A stretch of DNA of 58,788 bases from JBDTNK01 sp039933775 (GCA_039933775.1 JBDTNK010000007.1:1-58788); one strand, 5' to 3'. Positions 23,434 through 33,158 are shown, counted from the stretch's first letter. The notes: a model not told the origin generated them from the letters alone. Translations and numbers: made by a program.

Positions 23434-26249
23434 ACGAGCAGCCGCGCGTGCACCTGGTGCCGCACACCCACTGGGACCGCGAGTGGTATCGCCCGTTCCA
23501 GAGCTTCCGGATGCAGCTGGTCGAGATGATCGATCGCGTCCTCGACATGCTCGACGCCGAGCCGGCATTCCGCTTCACGCTCGACGGGCAGCTGGCCACG
23601 ATCGACGACTACCTCGAGATCCGTCCGGCGGCCGAGGAGCGGATTCGCGGCCACGTGCAGTCGGGCCGCCTCGCCATCGGTCCCTGGCTGATCCTGATGG
23701 ACGAGTTCTGTGTGAGCGGCGAGAACATGGTGCGCAACCTGGAGGCCGGCTGGGTGCGCGCTCTCGACTTCGGAGAGCCGATGCACATCGGCTACCTGCC
23801 CGACATGTTCGGTCACGTGGCGCAGATGCCACAGCTGCTGCAGCGGGCCGGGATCGGCGATGCCGTGGTGTGGCGCGGGGTCCCGGCGGCCGTCGATCGG
23901 CACCAGTTCCGCTGGATCGCGCCCGACGGCTCCGCGGTGCGCACCGAGTACCTGCCGGGCGGCTACGGCAACGCGGCGTCGCTCTTCGCCGCGCCCGATC
24001 GGCTCGAGGGCCGCCTGGCCCGCTTCCGCGATTCGATGGCGCCGTTCTTCGGCGACGACGACCCGCTGCTGGCGATGTACGGCACTGACCACACCGCACC
24101 GGTCCCCGAGCTGGCCGGGCTGGTGAGCCGCCTGAACGAGCTCGAGGCCGATGCGGGGATCCGGATCAGCACCCTGGCGGACTACATGGCCGCCGCCCCC
24201 GCCCTGGGCGATGGTGCGCCCGAGTGGCGCGGCGAGATGCGCTCCGGGGCACGAGCCAACGTGCTCATGGGCGTCGCCTCGGCGCGGATCGATCTCAAGG
24301 CTGCCTGCGGCCGCGCCGAGCGGCTGCTCGAGCGATACGCCGAGCCGCTGACCGCCCTCTGGGCACCGGCGAACGCGTGGCCCGAGGCGTTCCTGCGCCT
24401 CGCGTGGCGCCGAGTGATCGAGAACAGCGCCCACGACTCGATCTGCGGCTGCTCGGTCGACGCGGTCGTGGAGCAGGTGCTGGTGCGCTTCGCCGAGGCG
24501 GAGCAGGTGGCCTCGCTGCTCGTTCAGCGCGCCGTCGCCGGCATCGCGGCCGCCGCGCCGCACGGCAGCATGGTGGCCGTCAACCCGTCGCCCGTCCCGC
24601 GCGTCGACGAGATCCGCTTCGATGCCGCGCTGCCCGATGCATGGGACGAGGTGGCGCTGGAGCTGGCCGGCGGCGCCCGCGTCGCGACGCAGCTCATCGC
24701 GCGCAGCGAGCCGCTGCTCTTCGCGCAGGAGGTGCGCGCCGCCGACTTCGCGACGATCTGGCGCCGCTTCCACGGTCGCGAGATCTTCGACCGGTCCTGG
24801 AACGGCTATCTCGTCGACGAGGTGCGCGGGCAGCCGCGCATCACCTTCGACGTCGACGTGCGGCCCGACCCGCTGGACCTGGATGTCGACGCGCTGCGTG
24901 CCGAGGTGGAGGCAGCGGTGAGTGCCGATCCCGACGCGACCTGGCAGGTGCGCATCGTGGCGCGCCCACGGCGCCGCCTCCTGGCCCGCGTTCCGGTCCC
25001 CGCCCTCGGCTGGGCCACGCTCCGGCCGGTCGAGGGAGCCGCGGCGCCGCCCGACCCGGTGCGCATCGACGAGGACGAGCGCGGCCTGCGCAACGCGGCG
25101 CTGGCGGTGCGCGTGGCGGCGGACGGGTCCCTGCACCTCGAAGCCGCCGACGGCACGCGGGTCGACGGTGTCGGACGCATCGTTGACGGCGGCGACGGCG
25201 GCGACTCGTACAACTACGGCCCGCCCGGCCGTGACACGCTCATCGACATGCCGCACGACGTCACGGTGCGGGTCGTCGAGCGCGGACCGCTGCGCGCCTC
25301 GCTGGCCATCGAGCGCAGCTACGACTGGCCGCAGGGCCTCGACGCGGATGGCACCGCGCGCAGCGCCACGACGTACGCCACGACCGTCACGACGCAGATC
25401 GAGCTGCGCAGCGACGAGCCGTTCCTGCGCGTCTCGCTCGACTTCGAGAATCGGAGTGTCGACCACCGCGTGCGCTTCCACGTCCCGACGCCGCTGCCGG
25501 CGCAGGTGAGCCACGCAGAGGGCCAGTTCGCCGTCGTCGAACGTGGCACCGCACCCGAGGGCGGCTACCACGAGACGCCGCTGGCGACATACCCCGCCCG
25601 TGGCTTCGTCGATGCTGGTGGCGTGGCGGTGCTGCTCGATCACCTGGTCGAGTACGAGCTACTCGACGCGGCGCCGGGTAGTGAGCTGGCGATCACCGTG
25701 CTGCGCGCCATCGGGCTCATCAGCCGCAACGCCAACCCGTATCGCGAGGATCCCGCAGGCCCGGAGATCGCCATCCCCGGCGCGCAGTGTCGTGGTCCGT
25801 GGCACATGGCCTTCGCGCTCTTTCCGCACGCGGGCTCATGGACCGATGCGGACGTGGTGGCCATGGCGGAGCGCTACCAGCATCGCTTCGCGTCGGCCGC
25901 GGGCACGCAGCACGACGGCGACGGCGCGCTCACCGCGGAGCCGGGCTTGGAGCTCGAGGGTCGCGGCGTCGTGCTGAGCGCGTTGCATCGGCGCGACGAC
26001 GGCTGGATCGAGCTGCGCCTCGTCAACGAATCGGCTGCGCCGGTCCAGGCCTCGCTGCGCGGCCGGCTGCGGGAGGCGCGCGAGGCCTCGATCATCGGCC
26101 GCCCGGGCGGCCGCATCGGTCTGGAAGGAGAAACCTTGCACCTGGCGCTGAGCCCGTGGGAGATCCGCACCATCCAGGTCCGCCACGACGAGCCGCAGCT
26201 GACGAGCGCGGACGTGCTGGACTCCGTGGGGCCGCGACTGGCGCGCTAG
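23430..26249 (+). CDS. GH38 alpha-mannosidase
   Basis: A 939-residue cytosolic retaining alpha-mannosidase. The zinc motif is HTHWDREW (His14, Asp16), the likely nucleophile is Asp125 in YLPDMFGH, and the later zinc/His motif is ENSAHDSICGCS. The mid-helical and large beta-sandwich domains follow. It resembles MngB-like enzymes that cleave imported mannosides such as mannosyl-glycerate. It has no signal peptide, so its substrate must enter through the ABC importer. The start is GTG 23430, coupled to the preceding gene. Its end overlaps the convergent ABC permease by four bases. Confidence 0.93.
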   Translation: MNEQPRVHLVPHTHWDREWYRPFQSFRMQLVEMIDRVLDMLDAEPAFRFTLDGQLATIDDYLEIRPAAEERIRGHVQSGRLAIGPWLILMDEFCVSGENMVRNLEAGWVRALDFGEPMHIGYLPDMFGHVAQMPQLLQRAGIGDAVVWRGVPAAVDRHQFRWIAPDGSAVRTEYLPGGYGNAASLFAAPDRLEGRLARFRDSMAPFFGDDDPLLAMYGTDHTAPVPELAGLVSRLNELEADAGIRISTLADYMAAAPALGDGAPEWRGEMRSGARANVLMGVASARIDLKAACGRAERLLERYAEPLTALWAPANAWPEAFLRLAWRRVIENSAHDSICGCSVDAVVEQVLVRFAEAEQVASLLVQRAVAGIAAAAPHGSMVAVNPSPVPRVDEIRFDAALPDAWDEVALELAGGARVATQLIARSEPLLFAQEVRAADFATIWRRFHGREIFDRSWNGYLVDEVRGQPRITFDVDVRPDPLDLDVDALRAEVEAAVSADPDATWQVRIVARPRRRLLARVPVPALGWATLRPVEGAAAPPDPVRIDEDERGLRNAALAVRVAADGSLHLEAADGTRVDGVGRIVDGGDGGDSYNYGPPGRDTLIDMPHDVTVRVVERGPLRASLAIERSYDWPQGLDADGTARSATTYATTVTTQIELRSDEPFLRVSLDFENRSVDHRVRFHVPTPLPAQVSHAEGQFAVVERGTAPEGGYHETPLATYPARGFVDAGGVAVLLDHLVEYELLDAAPGSELAITVLRAIGLISRNANPYREDPAGPEIAIPGAQCRGPWHMAFALFPHAGSWTDADVVAMAERYQHRFASAAGTQHDGDGALTAEPGLELEGRGVVLSALHRRDDGWIELRLVNESAAPVQASLRGRLREAREASIIGRPGGRIGLEGETLHLALSPWEIRTIQVRHDEPQLTSADVLDSVGPRLAR

Positions 26250-27037
26250 CCGAGACGGGTCAGGATCGCCTCGCGGTCGAAGGCCCACGAGCCGATCGCC
26301 AGCGTCACCCCGATGAGCCCCGCGACGACCAGGTCGCCGATGAGGACCTGCTGCATCGTGAACGTGGCCTGCCCGCCGAAGAACTGGGCCACCGCGACGC
26401 CGATGATGGGCAGCACCACGAAGCCGCCGATCTGCTGCGCCGTCCGTGCGTCGTTGACGCGGCTGCTGACGACGATGCCGAGCAGCACCGAGAAGAGGCT
26501 GATGAGCGGCACGAGGGTCAGCATGGCGACGATCCAGATGTCGCTGAAGACCAGGCGCGTCAGGCGCGGGTCGGCGATCGCTCCGTTCACCAGGCCGTAG
26601 CCGACGAAGACGCCCCAGGTGGCCACGATGGCGGGCAGCGCCGCGGCGAGCATCTTGCCGGCGAGCAGCTCGGGCACCTCGAGCGGGGTCGCGAGCTGCG
26701 GCTCCAGGGAGCGCGCCGTCTTCTCGCCGATCACCGATTGCGTGGCGATCGCCATCGGCACCATGGCCGGGATGAGGAGGAAGTAGGCCATGAAGTTGGT
26801 GATGATGAAGCCCTGCGCGGCGAGCTTCGGCGGCAGGTCCGGAAAGTTGGCGAGGTAGACCTGGATCTGGCCCAGCTGGCCCGGATCCAGGTCGCGGGCC
26901 TGGATGAAGGCCACCAGGCCGGTCGGGATCGCGGCGAAGATGAGTGCCGGCAGGACCACGGCACCCAGCAGCAGCCGATTCTGCGCGATGTCGCGCCACT
27001 CTTTGCCGAAGATGGCTGCCACGTACGAGAACCGCAT
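26246..27037 (-). CDS. ABC-2 type transporter permease
   Basis: A 263-residue membrane protein with six hydrophobic segments and the ABC-2 layout: N-terminal helix, a large external loop (residues about 45-85), then GEKTARSLEPQLATP, a conserved segment of the ABC-2/NatB group. It pairs with the ATPase immediately upstream, three bases away. The cargo is unknown. Confidence 0.87.
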   Translation of the reverse strand: MRFSYVAAIFGKEWRDIAQNRLLLGAVVLPALIFAAIPTGLVAFIQARDLDPGQLGQIQVYLANFPDLPPKLAAQGFIITNFMAYFLLIPAMVPMAIATQSVIGEKTARSLEPQLATPLEVPELLAGKMLAAALPAIVATWGVFVGYGLVNGAIADPRLTRLVFSDIWIVAMLTLVPLISLFSVLLGIVVSSRVNDARTAQQIGGFVVLPIIGVAVAQFFGGQATFTMQQVLIGDLVVAGLIGVTLAIGSWAFDREAILTRLG

Positions 27038-27040
27038 CGC

Positions 27041-27976
27041 TCAGGCCGCCGAGGACCGATCGTCGGTCACGAAGTCCAGGTAAACCTCCTCGAGCGAGGC
27101 CGCCTCCTCGTGCACCGCGCTGATCCGCGCCCCGGCGCCGACGAGCGCCGCAACGAGGTCGGGGTTGTCACCGCGCGGGTCGCGCACCTCCACCAGCAGA
27201 GCGCCGGCCTCGGTGCGGCAGCCGGCCACGAAGGGCAGGTCCGCGATGACCGCGATGAACGACTCTGGCGGCCGCGCGCCGGCCAGCTCGATGCGCACCG
27301 TCGCCGCCCGACCCAGGCGCCGCAGCCCACCGGGCGTGTCGACGCGCAGCAGCGTGCCGCGCATGATCCCGATGCGATCGCACAGCCGCTCGGCCTCGTC
27401 CAGGTTGTGGGTGCAGATCACGATCGAGCGGCCGCGTTCGCGCAGCGTCTCGACGAAGTCGCGCACCGTCTTGGCGGCCGACGGATCGAGGCCGCTCGTC
27501 GGCTCGTCGAGGTAGATGACCTGCGGATCGTGGAGCAGGGCGCGCGCGATGGCGACCTTCTGGCGCATCCCCTTGCTGAAGCCGCCCACCTTGCGCTCCG
27601 CCGCGTCAGTCAGGCCCACGACCCCGAGGTGGCGCGTCACGGCGTCGTCCAGCGCGCGTCCGCGCAGGCCGTAGAGGCGGCCATAGAACGCCAGGTTCTC
27701 GCGCGCGGTGAGCCGATCGTGCAGGCCGGGGCTCTCGGTCAGCACGCCGGTCATGGCGCGGATGCGCTGCGCATCGGCGCTCAGCCTGCGCCCGTTGATC
27801 ACGGCATCTCCCGCGGACGGACCGATAAGCCCGGCGAGCATGCGCACCGTGGTCGTCTTGCCCGCGCCGTTCGGCCCCAGCAGGCCGAAGATCTCGCCGT
27901 CGGCCACGCTGAAGCTGAGCTGGCGAACCGCCTCGACCCTGCCGAAGCGCTTGCCCAGCCCCTCGACCTCGATCAC
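27041..27976 (-). CDS. ABC transporter ATPase (CcmA/NatA type)
   Basis: A 311-residue ATPase with GPNGAGKTT, the signature FSKGMRQKVAIARA, Walker B VIYLDEPTSGLDPSA and switch THNLDEAE. The C-terminal 90 residues form the usual domain of exporter ATPases. It should power the ABC-2 permease downstream. The GTG start overlaps the upstream LolD-like gene by four bases, so the two export systems are on one message. Confidence 0.92.
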   Translation of the reverse strand: MIEVEGLGKRFGRVEAVRQLSFSVADGEIFGLLGPNGAGKTTTVRMLAGLIGPSAGDAVINGRRLSADAQRIRAMTGVLTESPGLHDRLTARENLAFYGRLYGLRGRALDDAVTRHLGVVGLTDAAERKVGGFSKGMRQKVAIARALLHDPQVIYLDEPTSGLDPSAAKTVRDFVETLRERGRSIVICTHNLDEAERLCDRIGIMRGTLLRVDTPGGLRRLGRAATVRIELAGARPPESFIAVIADLPFVAGCRTEAGALLVEVRDPRGDNPDLVAALVGAGARISAVHEEAASLEEVYLDFVTDDRSSAA

Positions 27977-28785
27977 CGCTGCACCGCTCCGCGCGCGCGG
28001 TCGAGCGCCTCGCCCAGGCGCGCCCGCACCCGCCCGATGCCGCCGCCGCTCGTCGCGCCGCTGCCGGTCGTCGAAAGCGCCTCGCTCCAGCCGGAGCGCT
28101 CGCGCAGCGCGTCCGCGGTGACGCGGCCGTCAGACAGCCGCACCACCCGATCCGTGACGCTCGCCACGCCGGGGTCGTGGGTGACGATGACGAGGGTCAC
28201 GCCCCGTTGGCGGTTGAGGTCGCGCAGCATCGCCATCAGGCGTTCGCTCGTCTCGGAGTCGACCTCGCCGGTCGGCTCGTCGCCCAGGATCACCGCGGGG
28301 TCGTTGACCAGCGAGCGGGCGATCGCCACGCGTTGCTGCTCGCCGCCGGACAGCTCGGTCGGACGGTGGCGGGTCCGCGCGCCCAGCCCGACGAGCTCGA
28401 GCAGCTCGGTGGCGCGCTGGCGTGCGTCCGGCCTCCGGGGACCGTAGCGCAGGGGCAGCATCACGTTCTCGATGGCGTTGAGGCTCGGAATCAGGTTGAA
28501 CTCCTGGAAGACGAACCCGATACGCTCGCGGCGCAGCTCGGCCAGCGCATTGTCCGATGCGCCGATGACGCTCGTGCCGTCGATGCGCAGCTCGCCGCTC
28601 GTGGGGCGCAGGAGGCAGCCCAGCAGGTCCAGCAGCGTTGTCTTGCCGCTCCCCGAGCGGCCCATGATCGCCAGGAACTCGCCGCGATCGATGCGCAGGC
28701 TGATGCCATCCACGGCCCGCACCTGCGCCTCGCCGCGCCGGTAGACCTTGACGAGATCGCTCGCCTCGAGGATCGGCTCGCTCAT
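27973..28785 (-). CDS. ABC transporter ATPase (LolD/MacB family)
   Basis: A 270-residue ATPase of the MacB/LolD type: GRSGSGKTTLLDLLGCL, Q-loop VFQEFNLIP, signature LSGGEQQRVAIARS, Walker B VILGDEPTGEVDSET. The Ala usual in the Walker B region (LADEPTG) is Gly here. The last 45 residues form a Gly/Arg-rich extension beyond the domain. It works with the FtsX-like permease upstream, overlapping it by four bases. Confidence 0.92.
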   Translation of the reverse strand: MSEPILEASDLVKVYRRGEAQVRAVDGISLRIDRGEFLAIMGRSGSGKTTLLDLLGCLLRPTSGELRIDGTSVIGASDNALAELRRERIGFVFQEFNLIPSLNAIENVMLPLRYGPRRPDARQRATELLELVGLGARTRHRPTELSGGEQQRVAIARSLVNDPAVILGDEPTGEVDSETSERLMAMLRDLNRQRGVTLVIVTHDPGVASVTDRVVRLSDGRVTADALRERSGWSEALSTTGSGATSGGGIGRVRARLGEALDRARGAVQR

Positions 28786-29945
28786 GTGCTGCGCAGCGCC
28801 GTGACCGGATCGAGCCGTGCCGCGCGCAGCGCCGGGTAGACGCCGGCCAGCGCCCCGAGAATCGTGGCGAACGCGAACGAGCGCAGCAGCAGCATGGGCG
28901 TCACCAGGAAGACCGTCGTCCCCGAGCCGGCGGTCTGCGCGTTGAGGAGCACCACCAGCAGCCACCCGGCGCCCAGCCCGATGAGGCCGCCGAGCGCCCC
29001 GAGCAGAGTGGCCTCGACGATGAACTCGCGCAGGATGGCGCTGGTTCGCGCACCCACCGCCTTCTTGATGCCGATCTCGCGCGTCCGCTCGCTGACCGTC
29101 ATGACCATGGTGTTCACGACCGAGAGGCCACCCACGATCACCGCGATGACGCTGGCGCCCACGATGATCAGGTTGAAGACGATGCTCGCCTGGCCGATCT
29201 GCTCGGCCACCTGGTCAGGGGTCGCGGTGCGGACGCTGTCGATCTCGTCCTCGATGGCGGCGGCCACGGCATCGGCCTGGGCAAGGTCGTCGGGGAAGAC
29301 CTCGATCTGGGTGGCGAGCTCGTCGGTCGAGTACTCGACCGCCTGCGGCACGCTGTCGACATAGATCTCCTGCGCGTCGCGCAGCGGCATGTAGGCGATC
29401 TTGTCGGGGAAGGTCAACGTTCGTTCGAGCACGCCCACGACTTCGAACGGCAGGTCGTGGATCGTGAACGTGTCGCCGACGCGCAGGTCGTAGCGCTCCG
29501 CCAGGTCGGCGCCGATCATCGTCACGCCGCTGTCGGTCTCGTCGAGCAGGCGCCCCGCGTCGATGCGCAGGTCGACGCTGGGGTCGTACCAGGTCTGCGG
29601 CTCGATCCCGGTGACGAGCTCGGGGATGTCGAAGCCGCCGACCGCGTCGGGGTCGAGCAGCGTCTGCAGCACCGGCGTGGCGCGCTCGACGCCGTCGATC
29701 TGCTCGATCTGCTCGACCAGGTCGCGCGTGATCGGCCGCGAGCTGGCCTGGAAGCCACTCGCCGCTCCGGCGTCGAAGACGAAGATCCTGGTCCGGAAAT
29801 ACTCGTCCCCGCCGTCGACGAGCACGTTCAGCTTCTCCGCCAGCGCGCCCATCACCGTCAGGGCGAAGACACCGATGACGATGCCGAGCACCGTGAGCAC
29901 GGTGCGCAGCTTGCGGCGCAGGATGTTGTTGATGGCTTCGCGCAT
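28782..29945 (-). CDS. MacB/FtsX-type ABC permease
   Basis: A 387-residue permease with one N-terminal helix, a long external domain (about residues 40-260) and three C-terminal helices, the MacB/FtsX topology. MREAINNILRRKLRTVLTVLGI and ERTREIGIKKAVGA are typical motifs. Such proteins are mechanotransmitters that move lipoproteins, peptides or antibiotics. A TACGAT box (complement of 29955-29960) nine bases from the ATG could give a nearly leaderless start for the four-gene export operon. Confidence 0.9.
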   Translation of the reverse strand: MREAINNILRRKLRTVLTVLGIVIGVFALTVMGALAEKLNVLVDGGDEYFRTRIFVFDAGAASGFQASSRPITRDLVEQIEQIDGVERATPVLQTLLDPDAVGGFDIPELVTGIEPQTWYDPSVDLRIDAGRLLDETDSGVTMIGADLAERYDLRVGDTFTIHDLPFEVVGVLERTLTFPDKIAYMPLRDAQEIYVDSVPQAVEYSTDELATQIEVFPDDLAQADAVAAAIEDEIDSVRTATPDQVAEQIGQASIVFNLIIVGASVIAVIVGGLSVVNTMVMTVSERTREIGIKKAVGARTSAILREFIVEATLLGALGGLIGLGAGWLLVVLLNAQTAGSGTTVFLVTPMLLLRSFAFATILGALAGVYPALRAARLDPVTALRST

Positions 29946-30038
29946 GGCGCCGCCATCGTATCGGGTGCGGCGGCTCTCCGGTCTGAGCCACCCCGACCCA
30001 GGATTGATACGCGCCATGGCAACGCCGCCGAAGGGCGG

Positions 30039-30044
30039 TAGCAT
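30039..30044 (+). promoter_or_regulatory. Leaderless -10 box for the Nudix gene
   Basis: TAGCAT lies six bases before ATG 30051, so transcription would start at or next to the start codon. No ribosome binding site is seen. The same spacing recurs at several genes in this window. Confidence 0.5.
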
Positions 30045-30050
30045 CAGGCC

Positions 30051-30587
30051 ATGGAAGAACGAACGACCAGGACCCAACATCCGTGGCGCGGCCGGCTCAT
30101 CGCGGTGCGCGTGGACGACGTCGAGCTCGCCGATGGGCGCCGCAGCACGCGCGAGATCGTCGAGCATCCGGGCGCGGCCGTCATCGTGGCCTGGGACGGC
30201 GAACGCGTGGCGACGGTCCGGCAGTGGCGGCACCCGACCGGCGGCGAGCTGCTCGAGCTGCCGGCCGGGACGCTCGATCCGGGCGAGGAGCCGCTCGCCA
30301 CCGCCACGCGCGAGCTGGCCGAGGAGTGCAGCCTGGCGGCCGGCACGTGGATCGAAGGGCCGCGCTTCTACACCGCGCCGGGCTTCTGCACGGAGCTGAT
30401 CCATGCGTTCCTGGCGACCGACCTGGTCGAGGCGCCGAGCATCGGTGACGAGGACGAGGAGATCGAGCGCGGCTGGCTGACGCTGCCCGATGCGCTGGCG
30501 GCGATCGATGACGGGCGGATCATGGACGCCAAGACGATCGCCGGCATTGGCTGGCTGGCACGGCGGTTGCCATCGCTCCCGGCATGA
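30051..30587 (+). CDS. Nudix hydrolase (ADP-ribose pyrophosphatase-like)
   Basis: A 178-residue Nudix protein. The Nudix box runs from the Gly in AGTLDPGEEP through ATRELAEEC, with Cys in place of the last conserved Gly. Upstream QWRHPTGGELLELPAG matches the ADP-ribose pyrophosphatase group, which cleaves ADP-ribose to AMP and ribose-5-phosphate. The stop overlaps the topoisomerase start by four bases. Confidence 0.88.
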   Translation: MEERTTRTQHPWRGRLIAVRVDDVELADGRRSTREIVEHPGAAVIVAWDGERVATVRQWRHPTGGELLELPAGTLDPGEEPLATATRELAEECSLAAGTWIEGPRFYTAPGFCTELIHAFLATDLVEAPSIGDEDEEIERGWLTLPDALAAIDDGRIMDAKTIAGIGWLARRLPSLPA

Positions 30588-31675
30588 CACTCGCCGTGGA
30601 CGACCCGGAGGCCAGCGCCGAAGAGGCCGGTCTGCGCTACGTCAACGACGACGGGCCCGGCATCCGCCGCAGGCGGCGCGGCACGGGCTTCAGCTACATC
30701 GGTCCTGACGGACAACGGCTCACCGACGCCGGGCGCATCGCCTGGATCACGGGGCTGGCCATCCCTCCGGCATGGACCGATGTCTGGATCTCGCCCATCA
30801 AGCGTGGCCACCTGCAGGCCACCGGTCGCGACGCGCGCGGGCGCAAGCAGTACCGCTACCACCCGCGCTGGCGCGAGGTGCGCGACTCGGCCAAGTACGA
30901 CCGGCTGCTCGACTTCGCGCGTGCCCTGCCCAAGATCCGGCGCCGGACCGATCGCGATCTGCGGCGGCGTGGCCTGCCGCGCGAGAAGGTGCTCGCCACG
31001 GTCGTGCGGCTGCTCGAGTCGACGCTGATTCGCATCGGCAACCAGGAGTACCTGCGCGACAACCGATCGGTGGGCCTCTCGACCATGCGCGACCGACATG
31101 TCGACGTGGTCGGGTCGAAGCTGCGGTTCGAGTTCCGCGGCAAGTCGGGGAAGCGCCACACGGTCGCCGTCACCGATCGGCGCCTGGCGCGCGCGGTGAA
31201 ACAGTGCCAGGAGCTGCCCGGGCAGGAGCTGTTCCAGTACATCGATGCGAACGGCGAGCGGCAGCAAGTGGACTCCGCGGACGTGAACGACTACCTGCGT
31301 GATATCACCGGCGACGAGTTCAGCGCCAAGGACTTCCGGACGTGGGCCGGCACCGTCGCCGCGTTACTGGAGCTGCGGGAGGTCGAGCTGCTCGACCCCG
31401 ATGCGTCGACGAAGCACAACCTCACCGAGGCCATTCGGCGCGTCGCGGAACGGCTGGGCAATACGCCCGCGGTGTGCCGCAGGTGCTACGTGCATCCGGG
31501 CGTGATCGACGCCTACCTGGACGGCGACCTCGCGGCCACGCTCGAGGCCGCGGCATCGAAGCGACTCAGCAGCCGGCCGCACGCGCTGCGCGCCGAGGAG
31601 GCGGCGGTGCTGGGCCTGCTCAAGGCGCGGCTGGCGCGGCTGGCGCGGGAGCGGCGCAAGCGCGTCGCAGCCTGA
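30584..31675 (+). CDS. Type IB DNA topoisomerase (poxvirus-like)
   Basis: A 363-residue bacterial topoisomerase IB that relaxes supercoils through a 3'-phosphotyrosine. The catalytic set is visible: Arg161 in DNRSVGLST, Lys187 in FRGKSGK, Arg252 in KDFRTWAGT and the nucleophile Tyr302 in RRCYVHPGV. The N-terminal clamp has RRRRGTGFSYIGPDG and IPPAWTDVWI, typical of the family. The length matches characterised bacterial homologues. It is coupled to the Nudix gene. Confidence 0.93.
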   Translation: MTLAVDDPEASAEEAGLRYVNDDGPGIRRRRRGTGFSYIGPDGQRLTDAGRIAWITGLAIPPAWTDVWISPIKRGHLQATGRDARGRKQYRYHPRWREVRDSAKYDRLLDFARALPKIRRRTDRDLRRRGLPREKVLATVVRLLESTLIRIGNQEYLRDNRSVGLSTMRDRHVDVVGSKLRFEFRGKSGKRHTVAVTDRRLARAVKQCQELPGQELFQYIDANGERQQVDSADVNDYLRDITGDEFSAKDFRTWAGTVAALLELREVELLDPDASTKHNLTEAIRRVAERLGNTPAVCRRCYVHPGVIDAYLDGDLAATLEAAASKRLSSRPHALRAEEAAVLGLLKARLARLARERRKRVAA

Positions 31676-31678
31676 CCC

Positions 31679-32056
31679 CTACGCGGCCTCGACCCGATCG
31701 AGCGCGCGGCGGTAGTCCTCCACATCGGGCTTGAGGAAGACGGCCATCCGCAGGTGGCGGCGTGCGGCCTCCGGATCGCCCATGCGCCGGAGGCTCATCC
31801 CGAGGCCGAAATGCCCGTAGTGCGCCAGCGGATCACGGTCGACGATAGCCTTGAAGCGCTCGGCGGCCTGTTCGGGGCGGCCCTGGTTGTAATCCGCGCG
31901 TCCGAGTGCCTCGAGGATCGACGCCTTACCCGGCTCGAGCCGGTTGGCCCGTTCGAGGACCACCGCGGCCGCGCCCGGGTGGCGATGCTCGAGCAGATCG
32001 CTGCCGCGGCGGAACAGCTCGTAGGCCGACTCCCGCTCGACGCGCTCAGGTTCCAT
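31679..32056 (-). CDS. Tetratricopeptide repeat protein
   Basis: A 125-residue cytosolic protein made of about three TPR helix pairs (for example AYELFRRGSDLLEHRHPGAA, then ILEALGRADYNQGRPEQA and GLGMSLRRMGDPEAARRHL). It is probably a protein-interaction module; partners are unknown. A TACACT box (complement of 32063-32068) six bases before ATG suggests a leaderless transcript, so it is probably expressed apart from pncB upstream. Confidence 0.85.
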   Translation of the reverse strand: MEPERVERESAYELFRRGSDLLEHRHPGAAAVVLERANRLEPGKASILEALGRADYNQGRPEQAAERFKAIVDRDPLAHYGHFGLGMSLRRMGDPEAARRHLRMAVFLKPDVEDYRRALDRVEAA

Positions 32057-32074
32057 CGCTGAAGTGTACGCAGG

Positions 32075-33136
32075 CTACGACCGAAGGTCGATCCGCTCGA
32101 GCCGCGGGTTCTCCGTTCGTCCCGGGATGCGGCCACGCTTGGCGATCGCGCGGCCGTCGAGTTCCTTGAGGTCCCCGGTGAAGTCGATGGGGCTCGCCTT
32201 GCTGATCGCGCTGCCGACCGCGAAGGAGTCGACCGGTGCGCCGGCCGCCTTGAAGATCTCGATCCGCTCCGCGTCGAGTCCGCCGGAAACGACGATGCGG
32301 ACGTGGCGGTGTCCCGCCTGGTCGAGCCGCGCGCGCACCTCCTTGACGAGCTCCGGCGTCACCCGGCCCCGCTCCGATGGCGTGTCGAGGCGGATGCCCC
32401 ACAGCCGATCCCCCAGCGCCTCGGCGACGCGCAGCGACTCCTCCGCCTCGTCCTTGAAGGTGTCGACCAGCGCAATGCGCGGCACGTCCGCATCGATGTG
32501 GCGGTCGAACGCCTCGAGCGCACGGACCGTGTCGCCGAAGATGAGGATCAAGGCGTGCGGCATGGTGCCGGTCGGCGAGAGGCCCGCCAGCCGCGCCCCC
32601 GCCGGGGTCGACGCGCCGATGCAGCCGCCGACGACGCTGGCATAGTCCATCTGATCGGCGACGCTAGGATGCACGTGCCGTGCGCCGAAGCCGATGACCG
32701 GGATCGGTGCGGCGGCGTCGACGATGCGCCGCGCGGCGGTGGCCCAGCCCGAGCAGCTGGCCAGGATGCCCAGGATCGCGGTCTCGTACAGGCCATAGGC
32801 CGAGTAGCGGGCCGTGATCCGCATCACGACCTCCTTGGGGCTGAACGGATTGCCATCGTGCAGCGACTCAACGACCGGCTCCGGCTCGTGCGTGCGCTCG
32901 CCGCCGAAGATCTCACGCAGGTAGCTGAGCGACTCCTCGGCGCCGCACAGGATGCCCTCGCCGCGCGGGAAGATCTCCATCGTCGCCACCGGATCGAGCC
33001 GCTCGGCGGCCAGGATCGTCCGGGTGCGCTCGAAGTACACATCCGCGGTCTCGCCCGAGAGGACATCGGCGGCAGGCTGGAATCGTGGCCGGGCGGGCCC
33101 CGCCGGGGCGTCGGGTGCGGCGTCGTCGACGGTCAT
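32075..33136 (-). CDS. pncB: Nicotinate phosphoribosyltransferase
   Basis: A 353-residue enzyme of NAD salvage that joins nicotinate to PRPP. It shows DVYFERT near the N-terminus, GFGARHVHP, PTGTMPHALI, LVDTFKDEAEES and VSGGLDAERI followed by FAVGSAI, the phosphate-binding end of the barrel. The length fits the shorter bacterial/archaeal type. TACACT (complement of 33145-33150) lies eight bases before the ATG. Confidence 0.9.
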   Translation of the reverse strand: MTVDDAAPDAPAGPARPRFQPAADVLSGETADVYFERTRTILAAERLDPVATMEIFPRGEGILCGAEESLSYLREIFGGERTHEPEPVVESLHDGNPFSPKEVVMRITARYSAYGLYETAILGILASCSGWATAARRIVDAAAPIPVIGFGARHVHPSVADQMDYASVVGGCIGASTPAGARLAGLSPTGTMPHALILIFGDTVRALEAFDRHIDADVPRIALVDTFKDEAEESLRVAEALGDRLWGIRLDTPSERGRVTPELVKEVRARLDQAGHRHVRIVVSGGLDAERIEIFKAAGAPVDSFAVGSAISKASPIDFTGDLKELDGRAIAKRGRIPGRTENPRLERIDLRS

Positions 33137-33158
33137 GGCGCAGGAGTGTAGCAGGCGG

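Noticed and set aside
23403..25643. 746-codon open frame on the minus strand
   Set aside because: It lies wholly opposite the EEP and GH38 genes, which have clear catalytic motifs; its product is a His/Arg/Asp-rich low-complexity string typical of antisense frames in high-G+C DNA.
25787..28447. 886-codon open frame on the plus strand
   Set aside because: It is antisense to three ABC transporter genes with intact motifs and overlaps the mannosidase in another frame; the product shows no domain.
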